From assembly GCA_945903265.1 (NCBI GenBank), contig CAMDNQ010000001.1, positions 1 to 64,000 on the forward strand: 64,000 nt of DNA, given 5' to 3'. Of the stretch, positions 17,563 to 26,005 are shown in pieces. The notes under the pieces are model-generated. The model worked only from the letters and a program-made list of their open reading frames with translations, was not told the origin of the DNA and searched no databases. The position numbers were made by a program, and so were the translations under genes. This DNA comes from Candidatus Sulfopaludibacter sp. SbA3. GTDB taxonomy: Bacteria; Acidobacteriota; Vicinamibacteria; Vicinamibacterales; UBA2999. The first letter of the stretch is position 1. The number at the start of each line of letters is the position of its first letter.

Positions 17563-20117
17563 TGTTCGTCCTCCGGATGGCGATGCGCGAAATCCGCGCG
17601 TCCTGGCAGCGCCTGCTGTTCTTCTTTATCTGCATCGCGATTGGCGTCGGCTCGATCGTCGCGCTCCGGTCGTTGATCCAGAGCGTCCGCGTCGCGCTGG
17701 CCGGGGAAGCGCGAACCCTGCTCGGCGGCGACGTGGTCGTCTCGACCAATCGTCCCTGGACGCCGGCCGTGCTCGACCGGCTGACGGCGGAGCAGAAGGC
17801 AGGCCGCGTGACCGCGCGGCTCGACACGGCGGAGATTCCGACCATGGTGCGGCCGGCGGATCCGACGATCCCTGGCGCGCGCATGGTGGAGCTGAAGGCG
17901 GTGGGTCCGGAGTTTCCGTTTTACGGCGAGCTGACGCTGCAGGGCGGCCGGTACACGCACGCGATGCTCGCCGGACGCGGTGCGCTCGTGCGTCCCGAGC
18001 TGCTGACGCAGTTCAATCTCGATGTCGGCGACGCCATTCAGATTGGCACCGAGCCGTTCGAGATTCGCGGCGTGATTACCGCCGAGCCCGGTCGGAGGAT
18101 TGGGGCGTTCACGCTCGGCCCGCGAATCGTCATCGACCGCGCGGATCTTGCCGCCACCGGATTGATGACGTTTGGCAGCCGCATCTCCTACCAGCAGCTC
18201 CTGCGCGTGCCGGAACCCGTGGTTTCGGATCTGACCGAGGACCTGCGGGAAGTGTTCGCCAACGAGTTCGTGAACGTGCGCTGGTACCGCCGGACCGAAG
18301 ACCAGATGGGGGAGAACCTCACGCGGGCCGAAAATTATCTCAGCCTGGTGGGCCTCGTCGTCCTCATCCTCGGCGGCATCGGGGTGTCGAGCGTCACGCG
18401 GGTCTTCGTGCAGCAGAAGGTGCGCACCATCGCGATTCTCAAATGCATCGGCAGCAGCTCGCGTCAGATGCTCGGCATCTACATGACGCAGGTGCTCGTG
18501 CTCGGCATGGCCGGCAGTCTTCTTGGCGTGGCGATGGCGGCGGTGGTGATCGCCGCCGTGCCGTCCTTTGTCGGCGATCTCGTGGCGGTGATGAAGGTCG
18601 ACTTCGGGCTGACCGCATCGGCCGTCCTGCAGGGGCTGGCTATCGGGCTCCTCGTGTCGATGCTGTTTTCGTTCGTGCCGCTGCTCGAAGTCCGGCACGT
18701 CAAGCCGTCGCTCCTGCTGCGGCAGGACATTCCGCATCCGGCCGGCATCGACTGGGTGAAGTGGGGCGTGGCGGCCGCGGTGGCGGTCGCGCTCGTCGCC
18801 GTCGCGGCGTGGCAGGCGGGCTCGGTCGAAGTGGGGCTGATGCTCTCGGGCGGCTTCGTCGCGACCGCCGTCATCCTGAACCTGGTGGGCGCCGGCCTCG
18901 TCCGCGCGGTGCAGCCGCTCCGCTACTCGAAGTATTTCGCGCTGCGCCACGCGGTGCTGCATATCGCGCGGCCGGGGAACCAGACGCGCGTCATCCTGCT
19001 CGCGGTCGGCCTGGGCGCGTTCTTCATCCTGGGCGTCCGCAGTCTCCAGGTGAACCTGCTGCGCGACTTCGCCATCCAGGCCGGGCCGAACGCGCCGGAC
19101 ATGTTCCTGATCGATATCCAGGAGGACCAGCGCGCGCCGCTCACCGCGTTCCTCGATGCGTCGAACGGCCCCATTGCGGCCCCGAAGATCATTCCGACCC
19201 TGCGTGCCCGCGTGGTGGGCGTCCGCGGCCAGGACATGGATCTCGACAGCTACGAGCAGACGCGCGGGCGCGGGCTCGCGCGCGAATACACCGTGACCTA
19301 TCGCTCGCAGCTCGAAGCGAACGAGCAGCTGATTGCCGGCACCTGGTGGGGGGATGCGCCGTTCACCGGGCCCGAAGTGTCGATCGAGGAGCGCTTCTCG
19401 GACCCGGACGACGACGGCAACTTCCGTCTGGGCTCGAGGATTCAGGTGGGCGACGAGATGCGGTTCGACGTGCTGGGCCGTGTCATCACCGCGCGCGTGG
19501 CGAGCGTGCGGCGCGTCGACTGGCAGGACTTCCGTGCCGGCGGCTTCATGTTCGTCTTCCGTCCCGGCACGTTCGAGGGAGCGCCGCACACGTACATCGC
19601 CGCGCTCCGGGGGCCGGTCGAGGGAGGCGCCCGCGCGACGATGCAGGCTCAGCTCGTACGCGACTACCCGAACGTCTCCGCGATCGATCTGCGCGAGATT
19701 CTCCAGACCGTTCAGACGGTCGTGAGCAACGTCACGCTCGCCATCACGGTCGTCGGCATGCTCGTACTCGTCAGCGGGGGGTTGATCCTCGTCGGGGCGG
19801 TCTCGATGACGAAGTTCCGGCGCGTCTACGAAGCGGCGATCCTGAAAACACTGGGCGCAAGTGGGAAGCTCATTGCCGCGATGCTGGTCCTGGAGTACGG
19901 CGTGCTCGGTGCCATCGCGGGCACCGTCGGCGCGCTTGGGGCGATCGCGCTGAGCTGGGGCGTGGCGCGGTTCGCGCTGGACCTGCCGTGGCAGCCGGCG
20001 CCCGGCCTCACGATCGCCGGCATCGTCGTGACGTCGCTCCTCGTCGCCACGATTGGCGTCGTCGCCAGCATCGACGTACTGCGCCACAAACCGCTTGCGA
20101 CCCTCCGTGCTGAATAG
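17559..20117 (+). CDS. ABC transporter permease, YbbP-like, two FtsX domains
   Basis: An 852-aa permease with an N-terminal helix (LLFFFICIAIGVGSIVAL), a large periplasmic MacB-like domain, and two FtsX modules (about residues 260-400 and 720-850, with VGLVVLILGGIGVSSV and AITVVGMLVLVSGGLILVG). A central helix group lies near 430-500. The length and double-FtsX layout match YbbP. It partners the ATPase encoded immediately upstream (4-base overlap). The three-gene unit likely handles lipid or lipoprotein substrates at the inner membrane; the substrate is not known. Confidence 0.9.
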   Translation: MMFVLRMAMREIRASWQRLLFFFICIAIGVGSIVALRSLIQSVRVALAGEARTLLGGDVVVSTNRPWTPAVLDRLTAEQKAGRVTARLDTAEIPTMVRPADPTIPGARMVELKAVGPEFPFYGELTLQGGRYTHAMLAGRGALVRPELLTQFNLDVGDAIQIGTEPFEIRGVITAEPGRRIGAFTLGPRIVIDRADLAATGLMTFGSRISYQQLLRVPEPVVSDLTEDLREVFANEFVNVRWYRRTEDQMGENLTRAENYLSLVGLVVLILGGIGVSSVTRVFVQQKVRTIAILKCIGSSSRQMLGIYMTQVLVLGMAGSLLGVAMAAVVIAAVPSFVGDLVAVMKVDFGLTASAVLQGLAIGLLVSMLFSFVPLLEVRHVKPSLLLRQDIPHPAGIDWVKWGVAAAVAVALVAVAAWQAGSVEVGLMLSGGFVATAVILNLVGAGLVRAVQPLRYSKYFALRHAVLHIARPGNQTRVILLAVGLGAFFILGVRSLQVNLLRDFAIQAGPNAPDMFLIDIQEDQRAPLTAFLDASNGPIAAPKIIPTLRARVVGVRGQDMDLDSYEQTRGRGLAREYTVTYRSQLEANEQLIAGTWWGDAPFTGPEVSIEERFSDPDDDGNFRLGSRIQVGDEMRFDVLGRVITARVASVRRVDWQDFRAGGFMFVFRPGTFEGAPHTYIAALRGPVEGGARATMQAQLVRDYPNVSAIDLREILQTVQTVVSNVTLAITVVGMLVLVSGGLILVGAVSMTKFRRVYEAAILKTLGASGKLIAAMLVLEYGVLGAIAGTVGALGAIALSWGVARFALDLPWQPAPGLTIAGIVVTSLLVATIGVVASIDVLRHKPLATLRAE

Positions 20118-20148
20118 ACTAAAATCGTCCGATCCGGAGCCCAGATCG

Positions 20149-20487
20149 ATGAATTTAGAGAGCTACAGGGTCTCACTCCTTCAGAAGCGCAACGAATTGC
20201 TCGGCGGCGCCGCCGGCAAGCCGCTGCAGTGGTCGATGGAGAACAATTCCGGCCGCCAGGGCGACATGGCCGATCAGGCGAGCGGGACCAACGAAGTTCA
20301 CATTTCCCTCAAGCTCAAGCAGACCGACGCGAAGATCCTGCAGGCGATTGAAGAAGCGCTGCAGCGCATCGAGGAAGGCACCTACGGCGTCTGCCGCGAG
20401 TGCGGGGAGCCGATCGCGGAAGCACAGCTCAACGCCATTCCGTGGACGCGCAAGTGCATCGCGTGCAAGGAAAAAGAAAAGGCGTGA
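20149..20487 (+). CDS. DksA/TraR-type C4 zinc finger protein
   Basis: A 112-aa protein. The N-terminal half is helical (coiled-coil-like). The C-terminal half carries CRECGEPIAEAQLNAIPWTRKCIAC, the four-cysteine zinc finger of the DksA/TraR family. The coiled coil is shorter than in E. coli DksA, and the acidic tip residues cannot be verified from sequence alone. Family members bind RNA polymerase through the secondary channel and tune stringent-response transcription. The ATG at 20149 follows GGAG. TAAAAT at 20119-20124 is a possible -10 box, giving the gene its own promoter behind the ABC operon. The next gene follows after 10 bases. Confidence 0.88.
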   Translation: MNLESYRVSLLQKRNELLGGAAGKPLQWSMENNSGRQGDMADQASGTNEVHISLKLKQTDAKILQAIEEALQRIEEGTYGVCRECGEPIAEAQLNAIPWTRKCIACKEKEKA

Positions 20488-20497
20488 AGGACAGGGC

Positions 20498-21004
20498 GTG
20501 AAACAGGACGAATTGCAGCAGGTCCTCACGGCGTTTGCGGCCGATCGCGTGGCACTCCTCGAGCGCCACGAAGCCGGTGCCCGCATCGTCAGCCAGTACG
20601 ACTTCAATAACGCGTATCAATACATCATCAGCCGCGAGGAGACGCAGCTCCAGTGGGTGCAGACCGCGCTGGCGGAGTTCAGCGCGCCCCTGCCGCCGCC
20701 CTCGTCGCCGCTGGCCGTGCCCGAGCTGGCCAAATCGCGCAAGGCCCCGGCACCAGGTGCCTTCCGGGCGATCCTCGATGACGATGCGAAGCAGCTGGCG
20801 GCATTCATCGAGCGCTGGAAGGGACGCGTCGAGACGATGACGCACGCGCGCCACCGGCTGATGCTGAACGTCATCCTGGGCGAGTCGCGCGAGCACGAGC
20901 GCCTCTTCGCACAGGCCGCCGAAGGCCTCGAAGACCTGCTCGGCAAACGCACCGGCGGCGTCGCCCGCCAGGGGAATGTGCTGCCGGTCAGGTGGATGGA
21001 GTGA
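20498..21004 (+). CDS. Helical, possibly ferritin-like protein of unknown function
   Basis: A 168-aa protein starting at GTG 20498 (GAAGGACAG upstream). It is built of long helices with Glu/His-containing segments (ALLERHEAGARIVSQYDFNNAYQYIISREETQLQWVQTALAEF and ARHRLMLNVILGESREHERLFAQAAEGLEDLLG) separated by a Pro-rich linker. The spacing of E/H residues suggests a four-helix ferritin-like fold, but no established family is recognised. It sits between a DksA-type gene and folK, with folK starting directly after its stop codon, so it is probably co-transcribed with both. Confidence 0.7.
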   Translation: MKQDELQQVLTAFAADRVALLERHEAGARIVSQYDFNNAYQYIISREETQLQWVQTALAEFSAPLPPPSSPLAVPELAKSRKAPAPGAFRAILDDDAKQLAAFIERWKGRVETMTHARHRLMLNVILGESREHERLFAQAAEGLEDLLGKRTGGVARQGNVLPVRWME

Positions 21005-21460
21005 TTGCCGCGCGTTGCCATCGCGTTAGGCAGTAACCTCGGCGACCGGCGGCGCTTCCTCGACGAGGCCGCCGCTGCCCTCGCAGCCGTCGTCGACGAC
21101 CTGCACCTCTCGACTTTCCACGAAACCGATCCCGTCGGCGTTGGCGAACAGCCGCGATTTCTCAATGCGGCAGCGATCGGGCGTACCTCGCTCGAGCCGG
21201 GGGACCTGCTGACGGTGATGCTCGAGATCGAGGGCACGCTTGGCCGCGAGCGGCCGCACGCCGGCGCGCCGCGGACGGTCGATCTCGATTTAATCTTGTA
21301 CGGGGATGTCGTGATGAGGGAGCCGGGAATCGAGGTCCCTCATCCGCGATTCCGGGACCGTGGATTCGTGCTGGAGCCGCTGGCGGAGATTGCCGCCGAC
21401 TGGGTTGACCCAGTCAGCGGCAGGTCGATCAGAGAATTACTGCAGGCGCTTCAGGCCTGA
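21005..21460 (+). CDS. folK: 2-amino-4-hydroxy-6-hydroxymethyldihydropteridine pyrophosphokinase
   Basis: A 151-aa HPPK, which pyrophosphorylates 6-hydroxymethyl-7,8-dihydropterin before dihydropteroate synthesis. Visible signatures are IALGSNLGDRRRFLDEA, PRFLNAA and the family motif RPHAGAPRTVDLDLILYGD, with HPRFRDRGFVLEPL near the end. The start is TTG 21005, directly after the preceding stop, with GGATGGAG just upstream as ribosome-binding site. No other folate gene is adjacent. Its 3' end overlaps the convergent RND pump gene by 10 bases. Confidence 0.95.
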   Translation: MPRVAIALGSNLGDRRRFLDEAAAALAAVVDDLHLSTFHETDPVGVGEQPRFLNAAAIGRTSLEPGDLLTVMLEIEGTLGRERPHAGAPRTVDLDLILYGDVVMREPGIEVPHPRFRDRGFVLEPLAEIAADWVDPVSGRSIRELLQALQA

Positions 21461-24400
21461 GTCGCCGGCTTGCGCCGCAGCCCGGCCAGCCCCTCTTCGA
21501 ACAGCGTGTAAATCGACGGGACGAGCACGAGCGTGACGACGGTCGAGACGGCCAGTCCGCCAATCACGACGCGCGCGAGCGGCGCCTGCAATTCGCCGCC
21601 TTCGCCAAGCCCGATAGCCATCGGCACCAGGCCGAGCCCGGTGGCGATGGAGGTCATGAGAATCGGGCGCAGACGGCGGCGGCCCGCGAGCTCAACCGCC
21701 TCGCGCAGCGGCATGCCGTCGCGGTGCCGCAGCGTATTGGTGTAGTCCACCAGCAGAATCGCGTTACTGACCACGATCCCCGCCAGCATGATGAGGCCGA
21801 TGAAGGCCTGCATATTGAAGGCGGTGCCCGTGAGCAGCAGGATGCCGACGACGCCAAGGCTCGCGACCGGGATGGAGAACATGATGATGAACGGGTCGCG
21901 CAGCGACTCGTACTGCGACGCCATCACCGCGTAGACGAGCAGGACGGCGAGCAGCAGCACGAGCTGGAGCTGGCGGAACGAGCGCGCCTGTTCCTCGACC
22001 TCGGCCCCGAAGCCGATCGCGAAGTCGGGCGGCACGCGCACTTCGCCCAGCCGCGCCTCCACGGCGGTGATGGCCTCGCTCAGGCTGGTCTCGATGTCGG
22101 CGTTCACGCGGGTAATGCGCTGCATGTTCTTGCGATCGATCTGGACCGGGCCGGTGTCGCGGCCGACCACCATCAGATTGCGGGCCGGCACGACCTGGCC
22201 GCCCGGCGTGCTGACGAGCACGTCGCCGACATCGGACACCTCTCCGCGATCCGCCTCGCGCAGCCGCACGATGACCGGGTACTCGTTGCCGCGCTCGCGG
22301 AACTGCGCCGCCTGCGTGCCGGCGACGTTCGTCTGAATGGTGCTGGCCACGTACTGTGGCGTCATGCCGAGCATGGCCGCCTTCGGGCGATCGATCCGCA
22401 CCGAGATTTCGGGACGGCCCTCTTCGCGCGCCAGTCGCACGTCGGCGATACCGGCCGTGGTCGTCATCACCGCCCGCGCCTCGGCGGCGATGCGGTTGGC
22501 GTCGTCCAGGTCGTCGCCGCGAATTTCGAGCGCGAGCCGGGCATCGCCGTCCCCGCCGCCCAGCATCCGGGCCAGCTGGAAGTTGCCGCCCGCCGGATTC
22601 GCACGCACGATGACGCCCGGCAGGCCGGTCAGCTGACGCCGGAGCTCCTGCGCGATCTGGTCGCTCGAGCGTTCACGCTGGTCGCGCGGCTTGAGCCGGA
22701 TGTTGATGGTTCCGCGGTTCGTGTTGCCGCCACCGCCGAATCCGCCGCCGCCACCACCGCCGTTGGTGATGAGCGTTTCGGCTTCCGGCACGTACTGCCG
22801 GACCATATCCTCGAGGCGCAGCATCACTTCCTCGGTCCGCTCGACGCGCGTGCCGATCGGCAGCTCCGCGTTCACGTTCACTTCGCCCTCGTCGGTCTGC
22901 GGCAGCAGTTCGTTGGAGAGCATCGGATAGAGGAACGCGGCCAGGACCACCGACGCGGCCGCGAGGCCGATGACGGTCGGCCGGTGCGCGAGCGAGACGT
23001 GGAGGAAGCGACGATAGGTCTCGTCGATCCCGTCGAGGAACCGCTCGCTCGTGTTGAAGAATGCGCCGAGGATCCCGCTGCGCGCCGCTTCCTGCTCCGG
23101 CGTCTTCAGCCAGCGCGAGCAGAGCACCGGCACGATCGTGACGGCGACGAAGAGCGACATGATGAGCGAAAACATCACCACGAACGACAGCTGTCCGAAC
23201 AGGATGCTCGAGATGCCCGACAGGAAGAGCAGCGGCACGAACACCGCGATGTGGGTGAGCGTCGAGGCCAGAATCGCGGACCAGACTTCCTCGCTGCCGT
23301 CGATGGCCGCGGTCATCCGATCCTTGCCCATGTGCAGATGCCGGTGGGTGTTCTCCAGGACGACGATCGCCGCGTCGACGACCATGCCTATGCCGAGCGC
23401 CAGGCCGCCGAACGTCATCGTGTTCAGGGTGAAGCCGCCGAAGTAGAGCAGCGCGAACGTGCCGATGACCGACACCGGAATCGAGGTGCAGACGATCAGG
23501 GTGGAACGGAAGTCGCGCAGGAACGCGAAGATGATGAGCACCACCAGGAAGCCGCCGATCATCGCGTGCTCCTGGACGTTGTTGATCGCGCGCTCGATGA
23601 ACGTGGCCTGGTTGTTGGTCACGAGGACGCGGATCCCGGGGACTTCCCGGTTGATGCGTGCGACTTCTTCTTCGACGCCGTTGGCGACCGCCACCGTGTT
23701 CTGGCCGGTCTGCTTGCTGACCTGCATGCGGACACCGGCGCGTCCATCAATGCGCAGGAACTGTCGCCGATCCTCGGTCGAATCGATGACTTCCGAGATG
23801 TCGCGCATGTAGATCGGGACGCCCTGGCGGATCATGACCACGATGTTGCGGATGTCGTCGAGATTCTGGAACTCGCCCTGGCTGCGCACCAGGTAGGTCG
23901 CGTCGCCCTGGGTCACTTCGCCAAGCGGCACGTTCTGGTTCTCCTGGCGGAGCACCTGCACCACGCGGTCGACCGACAGGTTGAGCGCCGTAATCTTTTC
24001 CTTCGACAGCTCCACGTGAATCTGACGGCGCAACCCGCCGTTGACCGTGACCGCGGCGACGCCGGGCGCGCGCTCCATCCGCGGCGCCAGCTCGTTCTGC
24101 GCGATCTCCCGCAGCGTCACCGGATCGAAGTCGCCCTCGACGGCGAGGTTGATGATCGGCTGCGCGTTGGCGTCGGCCTTGAAGATCTGGGGCGGATCCG
24201 CGTCCTCCGGGAGCCGGCCGCGCACGCGATCGATGCGGCTGCGCACCTCGTCCAGCGCTTCCGCCATGTCGGTGCCCCAGCCGAAGTTCAGTCGGACCTG
24301 GCTGCGGCCTTCCGACGAGGAGGAATTCACCTGCTCGACGCCCGGAACGGCGCTCGCTGCCTGTTCGAGCGGGCGGGTGACCAGCTGCTCCATTTCGAGC

Positions 24401-24567
24401 GGCCCGACACCCGGGTAGTTCACCGTGACGCTGATGGTGGGGAAGCCGAACTCCGGCATGAGGTCGACCGGCAGGCGTGTGAGCGAGATGGCGCCCAGGA
24501 TCACGATGACCCCGCTCAGCATGAACATGGTCACCGGCCGTTGAATCGCGAGACGAGGGATGCTCAT
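21451..24567 (-). CDS. RND efflux pump inner-membrane transporter (HAE1 type)
   Basis: A 1038-aa proton-driven exporter, the inner-membrane part of a tripartite pump. The N-terminal helix ([18 protein letters not shown]), [10 protein letters not shown]-type motif, porter domains, and helix-4 motif [20 protein letters not shown] with its conserved Asp are present. The duplicated second half is complete ([12 protein letters not shown]...[13 protein letters not shown]). The ATG at 24567 follows GGAGAG and begins [12 protein letters not shown], the usual family start. One periplasmic loop carries a poly-Gly run ([18 protein letters not shown]), unusual for the family. It is last in the operon Spy-like/TolC/adaptor/pump. 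Confidence 0.95.
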   Translation of the reverse strand: MSIPRLAIQRPVTMFMLSGVIVILGAISLTRLPVDLMPEFGFPTISVTVNYPGVGPLEMEQLVTRPLEQAASAVPGVEQVNSSSSEGRSQVRLNFGWGTDMAEALDEVRSRIDRVRGRLPEDADPPQIFKADANAQPIINLAVEGDFDPVTLREIAQNELAPRMERAPGVAAVTVNGGLRRQIHVELSKEKITALNLSVDRVVQVLRQENQNVPLGEVTQGDATYLVRSQGEFQNLDDIRNIVVMIRQGVPIYMRDISEVIDSTEDRRQFLRIDGRAGVRMQVSKQTGQNTVAVANGVEEEVARINREVPGIRVLVTNNQATFIERAINNVQEHAMIGGFLVVLIIFAFLRDFRSTLIVCTSIPVSVIGTFALLYFGGFTLNTMTFGGLALGIGMVVDAAIVVLENTHRHLHMGKDRMTAAIDGSEEVWSAILASTLTHIAVFVPLLFLSGISSILFGQLSFVVMFSLIMSLFVAVTIVPVLCSRWLKTPEQEAARSGILGAFFNTSERFLDGIDETYRRFLHVSLAHRPTVIGLAAASVVLAAFLYPMLSNELLPQTDEGEVNVNAELPIGTRVERTEEVMLRLEDMVRQYVPEAETLITNGGGGGGGFGGGGNTNRGTINIRLKPRDQRERSSDQIAQELRRQLTGLPGVIVRANPAGGNFQLARMLGGGDGDARLALEIRGDDLDDANRIAAEARAVMTTTAGIADVRLAREEGRPEISVRIDRPKAAMLGMTPQYVASTIQTNVAGTQAAQFRERGNEYPVIVRLREADRGEVSDVGDVLVSTPGGQVVPARNLMVVGRDTGPVQIDRKNMQRITRVNADIETSLSEAITAVEARLGEVRVPPDFAIGFGAEVEEQARSFRQLQLVLLLAVLLVYAVMASQYESLRDPFIIMFSIPVASLGVVGILLLTGTAFNMQAFIGLIMLAGIVVSNAILLVDYTNTLRHRDGMPLREAVELAGRRRLRPILMTSIATGLGLVPMAIGLGEGGELQAPLARVVIGGLAVSTVVTLVLVPSIYTLFEEGLAGLRRKPATQA

Positions 24568-24613
24568 ACGCTCTCCGTCGATGACGCGCACGCGACAGCG
24601 TGCGCTCTAACCG

Positions 24614-25999
24614 TTATGGGGTCCCCGAGCTTGCCGCGGGAGCGGCACCCTGGCCGCGCCGCCCGCCGGCACCGGCCCGTCCGCCCCGACGTCCTTCGGT
24701 CGCCGCACCGTCTCCCGAGCTTGTCGAGGGACCCTCCGCCTGAGCGCGGCCACCGCTGCCGCCGTTGTTGACCGAGGCCGCGCCCGCGACAATCACGCGA
24801 TCGCCGTCGTTGAGCGCAGCGGCGCCGGTCGTGACTACGCGCTCGCCCTCCTCGACGCCGTCCAGGATTTCGGTCCGCTCATCCTCTTCGATTCCGACGG
24901 TCACCGGCCTGAACATCACGGTGTCGTTCTCCGCCGCCACGAACAGCCCGCGCCGCCCGCCGGTATCCACCAGGGCATTGGTCGGGACGGTGAGCGCATC
25001 CTTGCGCTGATCGGTCGTGACGGTGACCCGGGCATACATCCCTGGCTTCAGTCGGAACCCCGGGTTGGGGATCTCGATCTCGACAGGAGCCGTGCGCGTC
25101 GACGGATCGAGCACCGGCGACACCCGCGCGATGCGTCCGACGAACATCTCGCCCGGGTACGCGTCCACCTCGACCCGCGTGTCGTCGCCCGCCTGAATCT
25201 GCGTGAGGTCCTTCTCGACGATGTTGGCGACCAGCCTGACGCGGCCGATGTCGACCACGTCTACGATGGGCGCGTTCTGGCTGACGAAGGCACCCGGATC
25301 GGCGGCGCGCCGCGCAATGAAGCCGTTGACGGGGGAGACGATCGTCGTGTTCTGGACCTGGATCCGCAGCTCCTCGAGCCGCGACATCGACTGGTTGTTC
25401 TGCGCCCGTGCCAGATCAAGCTGGGCGACCGCCGCCGAATAGCGCGCCTCGGTATCGTCGAGCGTCTGCTTCGGCAGCAGCTGGCGTGCAAAGAGGTTGC
25501 GCGAGCGGTCCGCGTTCGTCTGGGCGAGCTGCAGGTCCGCCTCACGCTGGCGGATGGTGGCCTTGGAGACCTCGAGCGCGGACTCCTGCTGCTTCAGCTG
25601 CTCCTGCAGCTCGAAGTCCTCGATCTTGGCGATCCGCTGGCCGCGCCGCACCTGGTCGCCGAGCCGCACGTAGATATCCTGCATGCGCCCGCCAACGCGT
25701 GGCACGACCGCGACGGTGGCGTCGCCAATCAGATTGCCCACCACGACGAGCTGCTGCGACACCGACCCCTTCGAGGCGGTTGCCACTTCGACAGTGAGTG
25801 GACCGGCGCCGCCGCGCCCGCCACGTCCGCCGCCGCGGCCGGCATTGGCGGCCCCGCGGCCGCCTCCGCGTCCGGCTGCGCCGGCGCCACCCGCGGCCTG
25901 CACGTCGGCGGCCTGCGCTGGTTCGCGGCTGAACCAGACGTAGTACATGACCACAGCGGCCGCGATGACGAGCGCACTGATCACAAGAATCTTTTTCAT
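24614..25999 (-). CDS. RND pump periplasmic adaptor (membrane fusion protein)
   Basis: A 461-aa AcrA/MdtA-type adaptor with an N-terminal membrane segment (ILVISALVIAAAVVMYYVWF). The lipoyl/hairpin region contains RVGGRMQDIYVRLGDQVRRGQRIAKIEDFELQEQLKQQESALEVSKATI, followed by VSPVNGFIARRAADPGAFV and the beta-barrel and membrane-proximal domains. Two Gly/Arg-rich regions are unusual: about residues 38-68 between the anchor and the first domain, and the last 40 residues. The C-terminal low-complexity tail includes PSTSSG, encoded by a short repeat at 24714-24730. It links the TolC-like channel (upstream gene, 6 bases away) to the RND pump. Confidence 0.93.
   Translation of the reverse strand: MKKILVISALVIAAAVVMYYVWFSREPAQAADVQAAGGAGAAGRGGGRGAANAGRGGGRGGRGGAGPLTVEVATASKGSVSQQLVVVGNLIGDATVAVVPRVGGRMQDIYVRLGDQVRRGQRIAKIEDFELQEQLKQQESALEVSKATIRQREADLQLAQTNADRSRNLFARQLLPKQTLDDTEARYSAAVAQLDLARAQNNQSMSRLEELRIQVQNTTIVSPVNGFIARRAADPGAFVSQNAPIVDVVDIGRVRLVANIVEKDLTQIQAGDDTRVEVDAYPGEMFVGRIARVSPVLDPSTRTAPVEIEIPNPGFRLKPGMYARVTVTTDQRKDALTVPTNALVDTGGRRGLFVAAENDTVMFRPVTVGIEEDERTEILDGVEEGERVVTTGAAALNDGDRVIVAGAASVNNGGSGGRAQAEGPSTSSGDGAATEGRRGGRAGAGGRRGQGAAPAASSGTP
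24714..24730. repeat. Short dispersed repeat inside the adaptor gene
   Basis: CCCGAGCTTGTCGAGGG (minus strand CCCTCGACAAGCTCGGG) resembles a family of short repeats that I recall as frequent in environmental bacterial genomes and that translates as PSTSSG in one frame. Here it sits in frame in the disordered C-terminal tail. A related copy with TCC instead of AA in the middle is at 59066-59082. Confidence 0.5.
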
Positions 26000-26005
26000 G
26001 AAGGG

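Noticed and set aside
17286-20087. A 933-codon open frame antisense to the ABC permease
   Set aside because: It is Arg/His/Asp-rich with no domain, produced by the strong GC3 bias on the sense strand. The sense frame encodes a clear FtsX-type permease.
21724-24771. A 1015-codon open frame antisense to the RND pump
   Set aside because: Shadow frame of the pump gene, rich in His/Asp/Arg with no recognisable family.
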